NCBI GenBank assembly: GCA_011389885.1 | Contig: JAABTK010000024.1 | Span: 1 to 52,303 of the forward strand | Length of the DNA: 52,303 bases | Reading direction: 5' to 3' | Source: Gammaproteobacteria bacterium | Lineage (GTDB): Bacteria > Pseudomonadota > Gammaproteobacteria > Chromatiales > Chromatiaceae | Shown: positions 9,890 through 18,694 of the stretch, piece after piece | Position numbering within the stretch: position 1 is the first letter of the stretch | Layout of the letters: every line of letters begins with the position of its first letter | The notes under the pieces: generated by a model | Told to the model about the DNA's origin: nothing | Databases searched by the model: none | Seen by the model: only the letters and a program-made list of their open reading frames with translations | Made by a program: the position numbers and the translations under genes

Positions 9890-11375
9890 CCCGGGTTCGC
9901 CATAGCCCCAGGGTTTGCAGGCAAATGGCGTTCATCTGTTGCGCCCGCTCCGGGGTCTCGGCCTCGTTGTAACAGCGCAGCTCGGGGGCGTTGCCCGAGG
10001 GGCGAATATGCGCGATTTCGCCGCTTTTAAAGGTGATTCGCAGGCCGTCGGTGGCGTCGAGTGCTGCGACCGGTCCGAACCTCGCCTCGAATAAACGATC
10101 CACCGCCGCCGGGTCGGCCTCCAGCTCGGCGATGCGGGGTCCGCTGATCTCGGCGGGAAACCCCTTCAGGCGGTCGCTGTAGGTGTAGCGGGCGGGAAGT
10201 TCGGCCACCAGCTCGGCGATGGTGCGGTCGCGGCCGAAGGCGGCCGATAGCACGGCCAGGATCGGCAACACCGCGTCGCGGGTGGGCAGCGGGCTGAGGG
10301 TGTCGCACCGTCCGGCCAGCACCGAGGCGGTGAGAAAACCGCCGTTGGCCTCGTAGCCCGCCACCCCTTCGGCCCCCTGCGCCAAGGCCTCCTGCATGGC
10401 GGCGATGACATAGGGCGAGCCGATGCGGGTGCGGATCACGCGCTCGAACCAGCCGCAGCGTTCGGCCACGGTGTTGCTGCTCACCGGGGTGGCCAGGGTC
10501 CTCGCCCCCAGCTCGCGCGCGCACAACACCCCCACGATGTCGCCGCGCAGCCAGTGGCCCGCGGCGTCGCCGATCAGCGGGCGATCGCCGTCGCCGTCGG
10601 TGGAGACGATGGCGTCGAAGCCCGGATCCCGCGCCCATTGCCTGGCCAGTTCCACGTCCTCGGGCCGAATCGCCTCGGTGTCCACCGGGATGAAGCGCTC
10701 TGAGTAGCCCAGCGGCAGCACCTCGGCCCCCAGCTCTGCGAGCAGCGCGGCCAGGGTCTCGCGGGCCACGCTGGAGTGGCCGTAGAGGGCAATGCGCCGG
10801 CCGCGCAGCAGATTGCTGGAGAAATAGGCCCCGAAGCGGGCCAAATAGAGCACGAAGGCGGTGTCGTCGTGCAGCGGCGCGACGGGCGGCGCGGTCAGCC
10901 GACCGGCGGCGTCGAAGCGATCGGCCGGCAGCTGCACCCGCTGGGTCCGAATGGCCTGCTCGTCCGGTTTGAGGATCTCCCCGGCGGGCTTGTAGAACTT
11001 AATGCCGTTGCGGTCGTCGGGGATATGGCTGCCGGTGATCATGAGCGATGGAATCCCTTCCTCGATGCCGAACAACGCCAGCGCCGGGGTGGGGATTTGG
11101 CCGCAAAAGATCGGCCGCAGGCCTTGATCCGCCGCCGCCCGGGCGCAGGCCGCGAGGATGCGCGGGGTGCTCGGCCGAAGGTCCCCGGCCAGCGCCAGCG
11201 CGCTGTCTTCGGCCGCCTGGCCCTGGGTTTTCAGGTACTGCACAAAGGCCGCGGTATAGGCATAGCAGACGCGGTCGGTCATGGCCTCGGCCAGGCCGCG
11301 GGCGCCGCTGGTGCCGAACTTGACCCCGCTGCTTTGCATCAATTCATCGATCGTAATCGGGGGTTCGTTACTCAT
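9879..11375 (-). CDS. Phosphoglucomutase/phosphomannomutase family protein
   Basis: The 498 residues belong to the alpha-D-phosphohexomutase superfamily, which interconverts hexose-1- and hexose-6-phosphates. VKFGTSGARGL starts domain 1. TGSHIPDDRNG carries the phosphoserine (S116), STDGDGDRP is the Mg-binding loop, GYEANGGF is the sugar-binding loop, and RPSGNAPELRCY is the phosphate-binding loop near the C-terminus. Sugar specificity cannot be read; GYEANGG is closer to PMM/PGM than to GlmM. The final residues R-G-E-L and the stop codon are written in heptamer repeat sequence, so the array has probably reset the C-terminus. The gene follows ppk2 and an ICMT-like gene on the same strand. Confidence 0.92.
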   Translation of the reverse strand: MSNEPPITIDELMQSSGVKFGTSGARGLAEAMTDRVCYAYTAAFVQYLKTQGQAAEDSALALAGDLRPSTPRILAACARAAADQGLRPIFCGQIPTPALALFGIEEGIPSLMITGSHIPDDRNGIKFYKPAGEILKPDEQAIRTQRVQLPADRFDAAGRLTAPPVAPLHDDTAFVLYLARFGAYFSSNLLRGRRIALYGHSSVARETLAALLAELGAEVLPLGYSERFIPVDTEAIRPEDVELARQWARDPGFDAIVSTDGDGDRPLIGDAAGHWLRGDIVGVLCARELGARTLATPVSSNTVAERCGWFERVIRTRIGSPYVIAAMQEALAQGAEGVAGYEANGGFLTASVLAGRCDTLSPLPTRDAVLPILAVLSAAFGRDRTIAELVAELPARYTYSDRLKGFPAEISGPRIAELEADPAAVDRLFEARFGPVAALDATDGLRITFKSGEIAHIRPSGNAPELRCYNEAETPERAQQMNAICLQTLGLWRTRGEL

Positions 11376-11493
11376 GAGTGTTGTCTTGGCGTCGCTCTCG
11401 GCAGATTAAGGGGGTCCGGGCGTGCCGAAATAACGGCAACAAGGGACCCATCGATCGTTCCCCGCAGGCGCAAACAAAACCCCCTCTGCGCCC

Positions 11494-12156
11494 CTAAGCG
11501 TCGTGGTTTGCCTCGGGGCGGGCGGCGTCCTGTGCGATCGCGCGCGCCTCGGCCGCGCTCAGTCGTCGCCAGGGCCGCGGGATCAAGCCCGGCGCCCGCG
11601 CACGATAACGGGCATAGGCCTCGCCATGATAGGTCAGTAGCTTGCGTTCTTCCAGCCGCGAGCCGATGACGAAATACAGGCTTGCGGCAATCGTGGCCGT
11701 CAACTGGCTGGGGTCCAGGTCCCGCGTCCACAACAGCACCAGGCCCAGGGCGTACCAGGGGTGGCGCACATGCCGGTGCAGGGGCGAGATATGCAGGGTT
11801 TCTTGATCCTCGGGCGCCCGCTGGCCCTGTTTCACCTGACGCAGACCGAGGAATTCCCCGCCGTCATAAAAGCGCAGGCTCCACAGAAACAGGCCGACGG
11901 CGACCAGCGCCAGACCGTCGGCGAGCCACCCAGCCCAGCCCGTCCAGGCCCACAGCGGCGGGCCGCGATGGGCATAGGTCAGCCACAAGGGCGGGATCAG
12001 CAGCGCCACGGCGAGCCCGTTGTAGAGCAGCCGATAATAGGGCATCCAAGCGCCGAGCCGCCGCGCAGCCCAGCGCTTGGCGGTCAGGGAGGCCAGCGCC
12101 GAGTGCAGTGCGAAATAGCCGCACCAGGCCGCGAAGATCAGCCAAAGGTGGTCCAT
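11494..12156 (-). CDS. Isoprenylcysteine carboxyl methyltransferase-like membrane protein
   Basis: The 220 residues include about four to five hydrophobic segments (from LIFAAWCGYFALHSALASL onward). The C-terminal motif, HRHVRHPWYALGLVLL followed by RLEERKLLTYHGEAYARY and PGLIPRPW, is the SAM-binding signature of the ICMT/PEMT/NnrU-like family. Bacterial members methylate small or lipid substrates in the membrane, and the substrate here is unknown. The ATG overlaps the stop of ppk2 (TGATG), so it is translationally coupled to polyphosphate kinase, which is an unexplained partnership. Confidence 0.8.
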   Translation of the reverse strand: MDHLWLIFAAWCGYFALHSALASLTAKRWAARRLGAWMPYYRLLYNGLAVALLIPPLWLTYAHRGPPLWAWTGWAGWLADGLALVAVGLFLWSLRFYDGGEFLGLRQVKQGQRAPEDQETLHISPLHRHVRHPWYALGLVLLWTRDLDPSQLTATIAASLYFVIGSRLEERKLLTYHGEAYARYRARAPGLIPRPWRRLSAAEARAIAQDAARPEANHDA

Positions 12157-13079
12157 CAGTCCTTGAATTTGCCCATTTGCAGGCGCTGGGCCTCCATCAT
12201 CTCCAACTCGCGCGCGCCGGACACCACCACCTCGGGGTCGGGCACGAAATTCAGCTCGTTATTGAGGCGTTCGTAGGGCACCGAGTTCAGGATCACCTTA
12301 ATCGCGTTCAGCCGCGCCAGGTGCTTGTTGTTGGAGCGGATGATGGTCCAGGGGGCATGCGTGGTATGGGTGCGGCGCAGCATTTCATACTTTACGTTGG
12401 TGAAATCGTCCCAGCGCTCCTGCGCCTGTACGTCCACCTCGCTCAGCTTCCACTGCCGCAGCGGGTCGCTCTTGCGGCGCTCGAAGCGCTTGGCCTGCTC
12501 CTCCCGGGTGACCGAGAAATAGAGCTTCACCAGGATCGTGCCCTGGCGCACCAGGTCCTTCTCAAAGCCGGTGACGCCGCGCATGAAATTGGCGTATTCA
12601 TCGTCGGTGCAAAAGCCGAACACCGGCTCCACCATGGCGCGGTTGTACCAACTGCGGTCGAACAACACCACCTCGCCGCCGCGCGGAAACTGCCGCACAT
12701 AACGCTGGAAAAACCACTGGGTGCGCTCCTCCACGCTGGGCTTGCCCAGGGCCACCACCCGGTAATGCTTTTCGTTCATGTACCGGGTTACGCGGCGAAT
12801 GGTTCCGCCCTTGCCGGCGGCGTCGCGGCCCTCAAACAGGATCACCATGCGCATGCCGCTGCGCTCCAGATACTGCTGCATCCGAATCAGCTCCGCTTGA
12901 TAGGGCTTGAGGTCGGATTCTTGGCGGAACTTGCGCACCGCCTTGCGGTCGCTCTTGCGCTCCGAGTCTAGCTCCTCTTGCAGGCGACGGTTCTCCTCCA
13001 TCAGTTGCGCAATGTCGGTCGTCGAGGCGGCGCTATTTTCGATGCCGGAATTCAGTGGGGTTACGGTGTCGTCGCTCAT
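12156..13079 (-). CDS. ppk2: Polyphosphate kinase 2 (PPK2)
   Basis: The 307 residues form a cytoplasmic P-loop kinase that moves phosphate between polyphosphate and nucleotides. Walker A is FEGRDAAGKGG, Walker B is VVLFDRSWYNRA, and the lid segment is RFERRKSDPLRQWKLSEVD. The Glu/Arg-rich N-terminal helix (residues 25-60) precedes MRMVILFEGRD. The single kinase domain with VEPVFGFC resembles class I PPK2, which prefers NDP phosphorylation by polyP; class assignment by eye is tentative. The next gene, ICMT-like, overlaps the stop codon. With the CHAD-ParA pair in the same window it forms a polyphosphate theme. Upstream lies a dispersed palindrome and the ClC gene. Confidence 0.94.
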   Translation of the reverse strand: MSDDTVTPLNSGIENSAASTTDIAQLMEENRRLQEELDSERKSDRKAVRKFRQESDLKPYQAELIRMQQYLERSGMRMVILFEGRDAAGKGGTIRRVTRYMNEKHYRVVALGKPSVEERTQWFFQRYVRQFPRGGEVVLFDRSWYNRAMVEPVFGFCTDDEYANFMRGVTGFEKDLVRQGTILVKLYFSVTREEQAKRFERRKSDPLRQWKLSEVDVQAQERWDDFTNVKYEMLRRTHTTHAPWTIIRSNNKHLARLNAIKVILNSVPYERLNNELNFVPDPEVVVSGARELEMMEAQRLQMGKFKD

Positions 13080-13344
13080 GCGGTTGGCTCCTTACAGTCA
13101 AGAATGAATCGGGAAAGGCCGGTCTGAAGAGTCGTGCTTCGGGCCGGACCAATATAGCACAGAGTGGTTCTGCGCAAGCTTCCGACTGCACGGAGATCCT
13201 TGCGCCAAGCGCGGCCTGGGGGCATCGTCGCGATCCGCAGCGCCATGGACAGGCCGGCGCCGGCGCAAGTATTGTCGCTGCCCCCCAGCCCGGCCAAAGG
13301 CTCGACCGCCCACGCCTCCCAAGCCGCCCCCAACCGAGGTCGAG
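13080..13344. other. Intergenic, upstream of ppk2
   Basis: 265 bp between the ppk2 start and the R1 repeat. It presumably holds the ppk2 promoter, but I see no convincing hexamer pair. No gene is recognised. Confidence 0.4.
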
Positions 13345-13569
13345 GCTCCGTTGACGAACTGGCAACCCAGGCGTTTGCGCAGTACCGAGCACACGGAGCG
13401 CCACCCAGCCCGAGGGCTGCACTCCAGGCGGCTAGGCAAGGCGGGAGCGCCGGGCAGGCATCCCCATGCCTTGGCGCAACATCAGCAAGCAAAAACTGCT
13501 CCGCGCCCTCTGCGGTCCTCTGCGCCCTCTGCGTTGCTAACCGCCGTGGTTTCCGCCGGCGCGCTAAGA
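13345..13569. repeat. Dispersed long-palindrome repeat (R1), copy 2
   Basis: This shares GTTGACGAACTGGCAACCC and the ACCGAGCACACGGAG block with copy 1. It contains a small AGCCCGAGGGCT hairpin then ACTCCAGGCGGCTAGG. The right half has CTCTGCGGTCCTCTGCGCC and ends in TTTCCGCCGGCGCGCTAAG, directly against the ClC stop codon (13570). Confidence 0.8.
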
Positions 13570-15330
13570 TCACGGCAGGTAACTGGATTCGATCTGTTCG
13601 CGGGTGAGGATGCCATAGATGTGGCGAATGCCGGGCACGGTCATGCGCTCCACATACAGCGCCTCGCCGCCTTGTTTGTTCAAGGTCTCCAGGGCCTCGT
13701 GCAGGCTGGCCTGAAGGTTCACCGAGACCACTTGCAGGCGCCGCGCGGGGATCTCCCGCAGGTCCACCTCGGGGCCGGCGGGTTCGCCCTCGGCCCCCTC
13801 GCGCAGGTGGCGCACCAGGTCCAGCGCCCGCATCAGCAGCGCGGGCCGCCCTTGGTCGTCGATCAACAGCCAGTCGGGGCCGCCGGCGAGCAGTTGCTCG
13901 GCGCGGCTGCGCGCCAGCACCGGGTCCACGCGCTGAAAGTTGCGACTCATGACCCCGGCCACCCCCACCCGTCGCAGGGCCTGCATCACCGGGCTGGCGT
14001 TGTAGTCCAGGCCGTTGGCCTTGAGCTGGGAGACGAATAGGGCCTCCTTGTTGAAGATTTCGCTGGCGGTGAGGCCGGCGATGGTGATGGCGAGCATCCC
14101 CGGCATGATCACCGCCGGGTTTTGGGTCAGCTCGACCAGCGCGGTGAGGGCCGCCAGCGGGGCCTGCAGGGTGGCGCCCATCATGGCCCCCATGCCCAGC
14201 AGGGCGTAGAAACCCGAGTCGGACACCGCGCCGGGCAGCACCTGGGCCACCAGCAGCCCGCCCAGCCCGCCGGCGGCGGCGCCGATGAAGAAGGTGGGGC
14301 CGATGAGCCCGCCGGGGATGCCCATGCCCACGCTGATGGCGCTGGCGATCAGCTTGGCCGCCACCAGCAGCGCCAGCAGACCGACGCTCAGCTCCCCCAG
14401 CAGGGCGGCGTTCACGGTATCGTAGCCGATGCCCATCACCCCGGGCGCGAACACCGCGATCCCGCCCACCAGCACCCCGGCCAGGCTGGTGCGCCAGCCG
14501 AAGGCCAACACGGCCGAGCGGCGGGTGATCCACTGCAAAATATGGATGAAGGCGGCGGCGAGCGCCCCAATGACCAGCCCCAGCACCACCAGCGCCGGCA
14601 TTTCCGCCAGCGAGCCGAGTTCGAAGTGGGGCAGGTCGAAGGCCGGGCTGGCGCCAAAGACCGCGATGGACACCGCGTTGGCGCTCACCGCGGCCAGGAT
14701 CACCGGGGTGAAACTGGCCAGGGTGTATTCCATCATCACCACTTCGAGGGCGAAGATCACCCCCGCCAGCGGGGTGTTGAAAGAGGCCGCGATGCCGGCC
14801 GCCGTGCCGCAGCCGACCATGGTGCGAATGCTGTTGTTGGGCAGACTCAGCGACTGCCCGAGCAGGCTGCCGGAGGCCGCGCCGAGGTAGACATGGGGGC
14901 CTTCGCGGCCCACCGAGTGGCCGCTGATGATGGCCAGCGCGGCGCCGACGAATTGGAGCACGAAGCCGCGGCGATCGAGATGGCCTTGATGGTAGGCCAG
15001 GCGCTCCATCACCCGCGCCACCCCGAGCACGGTGTCGCCCTTGGCCAGCTTGTGAAACAGGTAGCCGATGGCCGCGCCCCCGAGCGCGGGCAGCGCAAAA
15101 CGCAGCCACAGCGGCAGGGTTTCGTAGTTTTCCGGGTCGCCCGCGGCGAGGAAGGCGGCCTGGGTCCCCTCCACCGCCAGCCGAAAGGCCACGATCACCA
15201 CCCCCGCGAGCAGGCCGGTGATTAGCCCCACCATGGCCAGCGGCAGCAGGGTGTCGGGGCGGGCGAGTTGCAGCCGCAGGCGTTCCAGGCGCCTTTGCAG
15301 GCGGGTATTTCGGGGCGGTTTGGGCTGCAT
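13570..15330 (-). CDS. ClC-type chloride/proton antiporter with C-terminal CBS region
   Basis: The 586 residues comprise a ClC membrane core (about residues 30-430, 10 or more hydrophobic segments) followed by a cytoplasmic CBS-type region (about 440-586, with VMSRNFQRVDPVL and IPARRLQVVSVNLQASLHEAL). The anion-path motifs are intact: SGHSVGREGPHV with the gating Glu at E143, which favours Cl-/H+ exchange over channel activity, and GIPGGLIGP. The external gate Glu suggests an antiporter. It is the last gene of a four-gene unit: its start codon is 4 nt after the stop of the cyclic-nucleotide-binding gene. The CBS region usually senses adenine nucleotides, fitting the operon's nucleotide theme (inference). 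Confidence 0.93.
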   Translation of the reverse strand: MQPKPPRNTRLQRRLERLRLQLARPDTLLPLAMVGLITGLLAGVVIVAFRLAVEGTQAAFLAAGDPENYETLPLWLRFALPALGGAAIGYLFHKLAKGDTVLGVARVMERLAYHQGHLDRRGFVLQFVGAALAIISGHSVGREGPHVYLGAASGSLLGQSLSLPNNSIRTMVGCGTAAGIAASFNTPLAGVIFALEVVMMEYTLASFTPVILAAVSANAVSIAVFGASPAFDLPHFELGSLAEMPALVVLGLVIGALAAAFIHILQWITRRSAVLAFGWRTSLAGVLVGGIAVFAPGVMGIGYDTVNAALLGELSVGLLALLVAAKLIASAISVGMGIPGGLIGPTFFIGAAAGGLGGLLVAQVLPGAVSDSGFYALLGMGAMMGATLQAPLAALTALVELTQNPAVIMPGMLAITIAGLTASEIFNKEALFVSQLKANGLDYNASPVMQALRRVGVAGVMSRNFQRVDPVLARSRAEQLLAGGPDWLLIDDQGRPALLMRALDLVRHLREGAEGEPAGPEVDLREIPARRLQVVSVNLQASLHEALETLNKQGGEALYVERMTVPGIRHIYGILTREQIESSYLP

Positions 15331-15334
15331 GCCG

Positions 15335-15745
15335 CTACATCATGGATTGCAAGCGCTGGCACAGCACTTGAATCACCCCGGTGGCCAGGTCCACATGCTC
15401 CGAGATCAGCTCGTGCAGGGTCTCGTAGTCGAGCCGGAATAGGTGCGTGGCGGACACGGCGGTGACCGAGGAGGTGCGGGGCTCGGGGTTCAGCGCCGCC
15501 AGCTCGCCGAAGATCTCCCGCGGCCCGAGGATGGCGATCTGTTTGTCGCCGTCATGCACCCGCACCCGGCCGGAGATGATGATGTACATGGAGCGTCCAA
15601 GCTCGCCCTTGGTGACGATGGCGGCGCCTTCTTCGGCACGCACGTATTTGAGGCTCAGCGCCACCTCGGCCAGGGTCTCTTCGGGGATGTTGCGGAACAG
15701 GCTCACCGATTTCAAAATCAGCACCTTTTCCAGGGTCAGTAGCAT
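15335..15745 (-). CDS. Stand-alone cyclic-nucleotide-binding domain protein
   Basis: The 136 residues are one cNMP-binding (CAP-ED) domain without a DNA-binding or catalytic partner. LFRNIPEETLAEVALSLKYV opens the fold, EGAAIVTKGELGRSMYIIISG is the beta-roll, and the phosphate-binding cassette reads FGELAALNPEPRTSSV. FGE-L-A, then R-T-S is the canonical cAMP pocket, so binding is plausible. It sits 27 nt after the transporter gene and 4 nt before the ClC gene, and a nucleotide cyclase is divergently transcribed at the head of the operon. It is probably a cAMP/cGMP-responsive regulatory subunit of the transporter or ClC protein (inference). Confidence 0.9.
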   Translation of the reverse strand: MLLTLEKVLILKSVSLFRNIPEETLAEVALSLKYVRAEEGAAIVTKGELGRSMYIIISGRVRVHDGDKQIAILGPREIFGELAALNPEPRTSSVTAVSATHLFRLDYETLHELISEHVDLATGVIQVLCQRLQSMM

Positions 15746-15772
15746 AGCGAGGCTCCCGCTCGGCGTCGCGGC

Positions 15773-18694
15773 TCAGTGCCGAGAGACGATGTAATGGGCC
15801 ACCGCGCGCACATTGGCCGCGCGGTCGTGTTGCAGCGGCTTGACAATATCCAGCGCCTGCTCCGGACGCAAGCGGCTGATGGTCCAGACCGCGGTCTCGC
15901 GCACCACCTTTTCCGGTGAACGCAGGGCCTGGAGCACTGCCGGATAGTAATCCTGGTAGCGGTATTTTCCCACCTCGTACAGCGCCGTGCATTGGGTCCA
16001 GAAAGACAAGCCCTCGTGGCGCCCGGCGATCACCTCATTGACGTGCTGGCCGGCGTTGCGGGTCTCCAGCGGATGGCTTTCGAGCAGGTGCTCCAGGCGC
16101 TCGCTATCGGGGATATCGTCGAACATCACGAACACTTGCGCCAGCGGGTCGTTGAGCAGCAGCTTGCCCAACACCTCCAACGCATAGGCGCGCTTTTCGC
16201 GGTCGCCGGCGTGGTAGTGCTTTTCGAGCTTGCGGATTTCCTTGGGGTTGTACACCAGCGAAAGCACCATGAACAGGCGTTGGCGGATGAGGCGCATTTT
16301 GTTGCGCAGGTCTTTTAACAGCTGCGGAAACCGGCGCCCCAAGCGGCGGTCCTTGGTGGTGGCCAGGATCCAGGCGGCATGCGTGAGTTCGATCCGCGCG
16401 GTGCGTTCGAGCTGTTGCCGCTCGCGCTGGTCGCGCGCCTGGTAGAAGCACCGGCGCAAGGACTTCAACGCCTGGTGGCGAATCGGCTGGTCGATGTCCG
16501 TCACCGCGTTGAGCAGCAGTCGATTACCCGCATCATTGCACTGATGGGCGCAGATGCGGATGATGCTCAGGCGCACGTCACGGGATTGCCCGGTGCTATT
16601 GTACAGTCGCCAAAGCTCGGGCAAGGCGCTGGGGCCGGCCTGGATCAGCGCCTGTTCCGCGGTGCGGCGCAGGGGTTTAATGCCCAGGCTGTCCGCCAGC
16701 GGCGGCCAGAGGCGGCGGTTGCCCAGCTTGCCCGCGGCCTCGAACGCCGCTTGGCGCACCTGCCGGTAGGGATCCTTAAACAGGCTCAGCAGCGGGCGGT
16801 AGAAATTGCGAATGCCCACCTCGCCCAGCACCTCGGCCGCCAGCAACCGCAACCGCGGGTTGTTCGAGTTCACCATGGCGAAGAACCGCTCCCCGGCGAT
16901 CAATACGCCCTCAATGCCGCCGCTGCGCAGCAGGCCCACCATGGCATTGCGGCGGATCAGGGGTTCGGGGTGATTGAGGTAGGGCACGATCTCGTCCACG
17001 ATGTCGGCAAAGGTGATCGCGGTATAGGTGCGGATGCAGGCCCCGAGCAGTCGCGGATCCGTGGTGCGCTTCATCAGGGCGCGCACATTGGTCTCCAGCG
17101 ACGACAGCCCCAGGCGCTCGATGCGCTTGAGCACGTCCAGCCGAATCTCCCGCTCCTGGCGCATCAGCAAGGTCCGCAAGGCCTCCTCCAGCAATTCGTG
17201 CTGCTCCTGCTCGAACAAATCCAGCAGATACAGCACCTCGCCGATATGCGGCGACTCCAGGCGCTTGGCCAGCATGGTCAAGGAGTGCGAATCCAGCGCC
17301 ATGTGTGCGCCTTCACCCAGGTTGCGGCGCGACAACGCCTTGCCGAGCATCACCCAGTATTCGCTGCGCAGGGCCGCCGCAATCAGCGCCCAGGCCGCCA
17401 CCACCGCCAGCAGCATGTACAGGATTTGCAGCGCGGCCACGTCCCACAGCGCATTCGCCAACAGCATCAACCCGGCCGCGGCGATGCCCGCCACCGGCTC
17501 CCCCAGGCTCTCGATGCGGGCCTGGGCCGAGAGCCGGAAATGCACCGGCAGCGGCTGATACAGCAGCACCACCGCCGGCTCGTCCACCGAAATGCGGGCC
17601 ACGCTGTCGAGCAGCTTAATCATCGCCACCAGGCTGAAAAACAGCACCGTCTCGGTCGAGGCCAGGCCGACGCTCAACGCGATCAGCGAGCCGCCGAACA
17701 CCAGCAAGGGCAGAAACAGCAGGCCGAAGGTCATCCCGAAGCGGTTGAGCAGCCGCCCCGCCACCAAGGTCTTGAACAGCAGGTTCACCACCCCGACGGC
17801 GGCGAAGAACAGGCCCAGGAAGGCGGCCAGGGACTCCTCGTCCGGAAAGCGGGTTGCCGCCAGCTGGTAGAACAGAAAGTCCACGAAGTAATAACCGAAC
17901 AGGGACAAGCCGGCGAGACCGCCCAACAGCATCATGTAACGGCTGTTCCAGGCGTGCCTTTCCGGTCCCCGGTCGCCCTCGGCCAGGGATTCCTCATCGG
18001 CCTCGGGGGCGTCGTATTCCTCTTCCGAGCGGCACAGGCGTTTGGGGTAAGACGACGAAATCACCCGCAGCAGGATGACGCAGAGGATGAACGAAAACAC
18101 CGTCACCAGCAGCAGGTATTGGGTGCCGATCAGGCGCACCAAAAGCGCGATCGAGGCCCCGCCGATGATGCCCGCGATCACCTCGCCGGTGCTCGCCAGG
18201 GTGAACAGGCGCTTACCCTGGCGCAGGGTCAGCAGGCGCCCCGACAGGCTCCAAAACGCCAAACCCACCAGCATGGCGATGGTATCGGACCACAGGGCCA
18301 CCAGGATCGTGGGCCAGGCGCCCGGCGTCAGGGTATTCAGGATCAGCAGCAACAGCACGCCCACGCCGAGCCCGCCGAAGGTGATCAACAACAGGTGCTC
18401 GAAGCGCAGGCGCTGCTCGACGTAGATGTACAGCGAACCGCAGAGGATGATCAGCAGCGAGGCCCCGATGTAGATCCAGGGCAGCTTGTCGGCGTCGAAG
18501 CGGGACAGAAACAGCGAATAGGCCGCCGTTTCGTAGAACACCACCGCCAGGCCGGCGAAAAAGGAAAAGGCGAACAGCAAAAACACCGGCCTGCGCTCCT
18601 CCTCCTGCACCCCCAGCACGCTGTACAGGCGGATGGAGAACGCTCGGCCCAGCCTAGCGCCCAGCGGGGCGGGTTGTGCTCTCGGCTCGGCCAT
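15773..18694 (-). CDS. NTT-like (ADP/ATP translocase-type) MFS transporter fused to HEAT repeats
   Basis: The 973 residues divide in two. Residues about 20-470 hold roughly 12 membrane segments (FLLFAFSFFAGLAVVFYETAAY, IYIGASLLIILCGSLYIYV, and so on) with the layout of Npt1/Npt2-type nucleotide transporters. About 480-960 are soluble alpha-helical HEAT-like repeats (ALRTLLMRQEREIRLDVLKRI, LLGACIRTYTAITFADIVDEI, LIRRNAMVGLLRSG, QVRQAAFEAAGKLGNRRLW, and a final VVRETAVWTISRLRPEQAL). NTT proteins of obligate intracellular bacteria import ATP; HEAT-fused relatives occur in free-living bacteria and their substrate is not established. The ATG directly follows the YkgJ stop (TAGATG). The separate cNMP-binding gene just downstream looks like the sensory domain of a split protein. 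Confidence 0.8.
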   Translation of the reverse strand: MAEPRAQPAPLGARLGRAFSIRLYSVLGVQEEERRPVFLLFAFSFFAGLAVVFYETAAYSLFLSRFDADKLPWIYIGASLLIILCGSLYIYVEQRLRFEHLLLITFGGLGVGVLLLLILNTLTPGAWPTILVALWSDTIAMLVGLAFWSLSGRLLTLRQGKRLFTLASTGEVIAGIIGGASIALLVRLIGTQYLLLVTVFSFILCVILLRVISSSYPKRLCRSEEEYDAPEADEESLAEGDRGPERHAWNSRYMMLLGGLAGLSLFGYYFVDFLFYQLAATRFPDEESLAAFLGLFFAAVGVVNLLFKTLVAGRLLNRFGMTFGLLFLPLLVFGGSLIALSVGLASTETVLFFSLVAMIKLLDSVARISVDEPAVVLLYQPLPVHFRLSAQARIESLGEPVAGIAAAGLMLLANALWDVAALQILYMLLAVVAAWALIAAALRSEYWVMLGKALSRRNLGEGAHMALDSHSLTMLAKRLESPHIGEVLYLLDLFEQEQHELLEEALRTLLMRQEREIRLDVLKRIERLGLSSLETNVRALMKRTTDPRLLGACIRTYTAITFADIVDEIVPYLNHPEPLIRRNAMVGLLRSGGIEGVLIAGERFFAMVNSNNPRLRLLAAEVLGEVGIRNFYRPLLSLFKDPYRQVRQAAFEAAGKLGNRRLWPPLADSLGIKPLRRTAEQALIQAGPSALPELWRLYNSTGQSRDVRLSIIRICAHQCNDAGNRLLLNAVTDIDQPIRHQALKSLRRCFYQARDQRERQQLERTARIELTHAAWILATTKDRRLGRRFPQLLKDLRNKMRLIRQRLFMVLSLVYNPKEIRKLEKHYHAGDREKRAYALEVLGKLLLNDPLAQVFVMFDDIPDSERLEHLLESHPLETRNAGQHVNEVIAGRHEGLSFWTQCTALYEVGKYRYQDYYPAVLQALRSPEKVVRETAVWTISRLRPEQALDIVKPLQHDRAANVRAVAHYIVSRH

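Noticed and set aside
9670..9905. Possible proteins rich in Asn-Ser-Gln-Leu-Thr-Thr-His repeats
   Set aside because: This is the heptamer array read as codons, without ribosome site or domain.
13076..15109. A 677-codon minus-strand frame overlapping the ClC gene in another phase
   Set aside because: Arg/Gly/Pro-rich low-complexity text running across a repeat; the ClC frame holds all family motifs.
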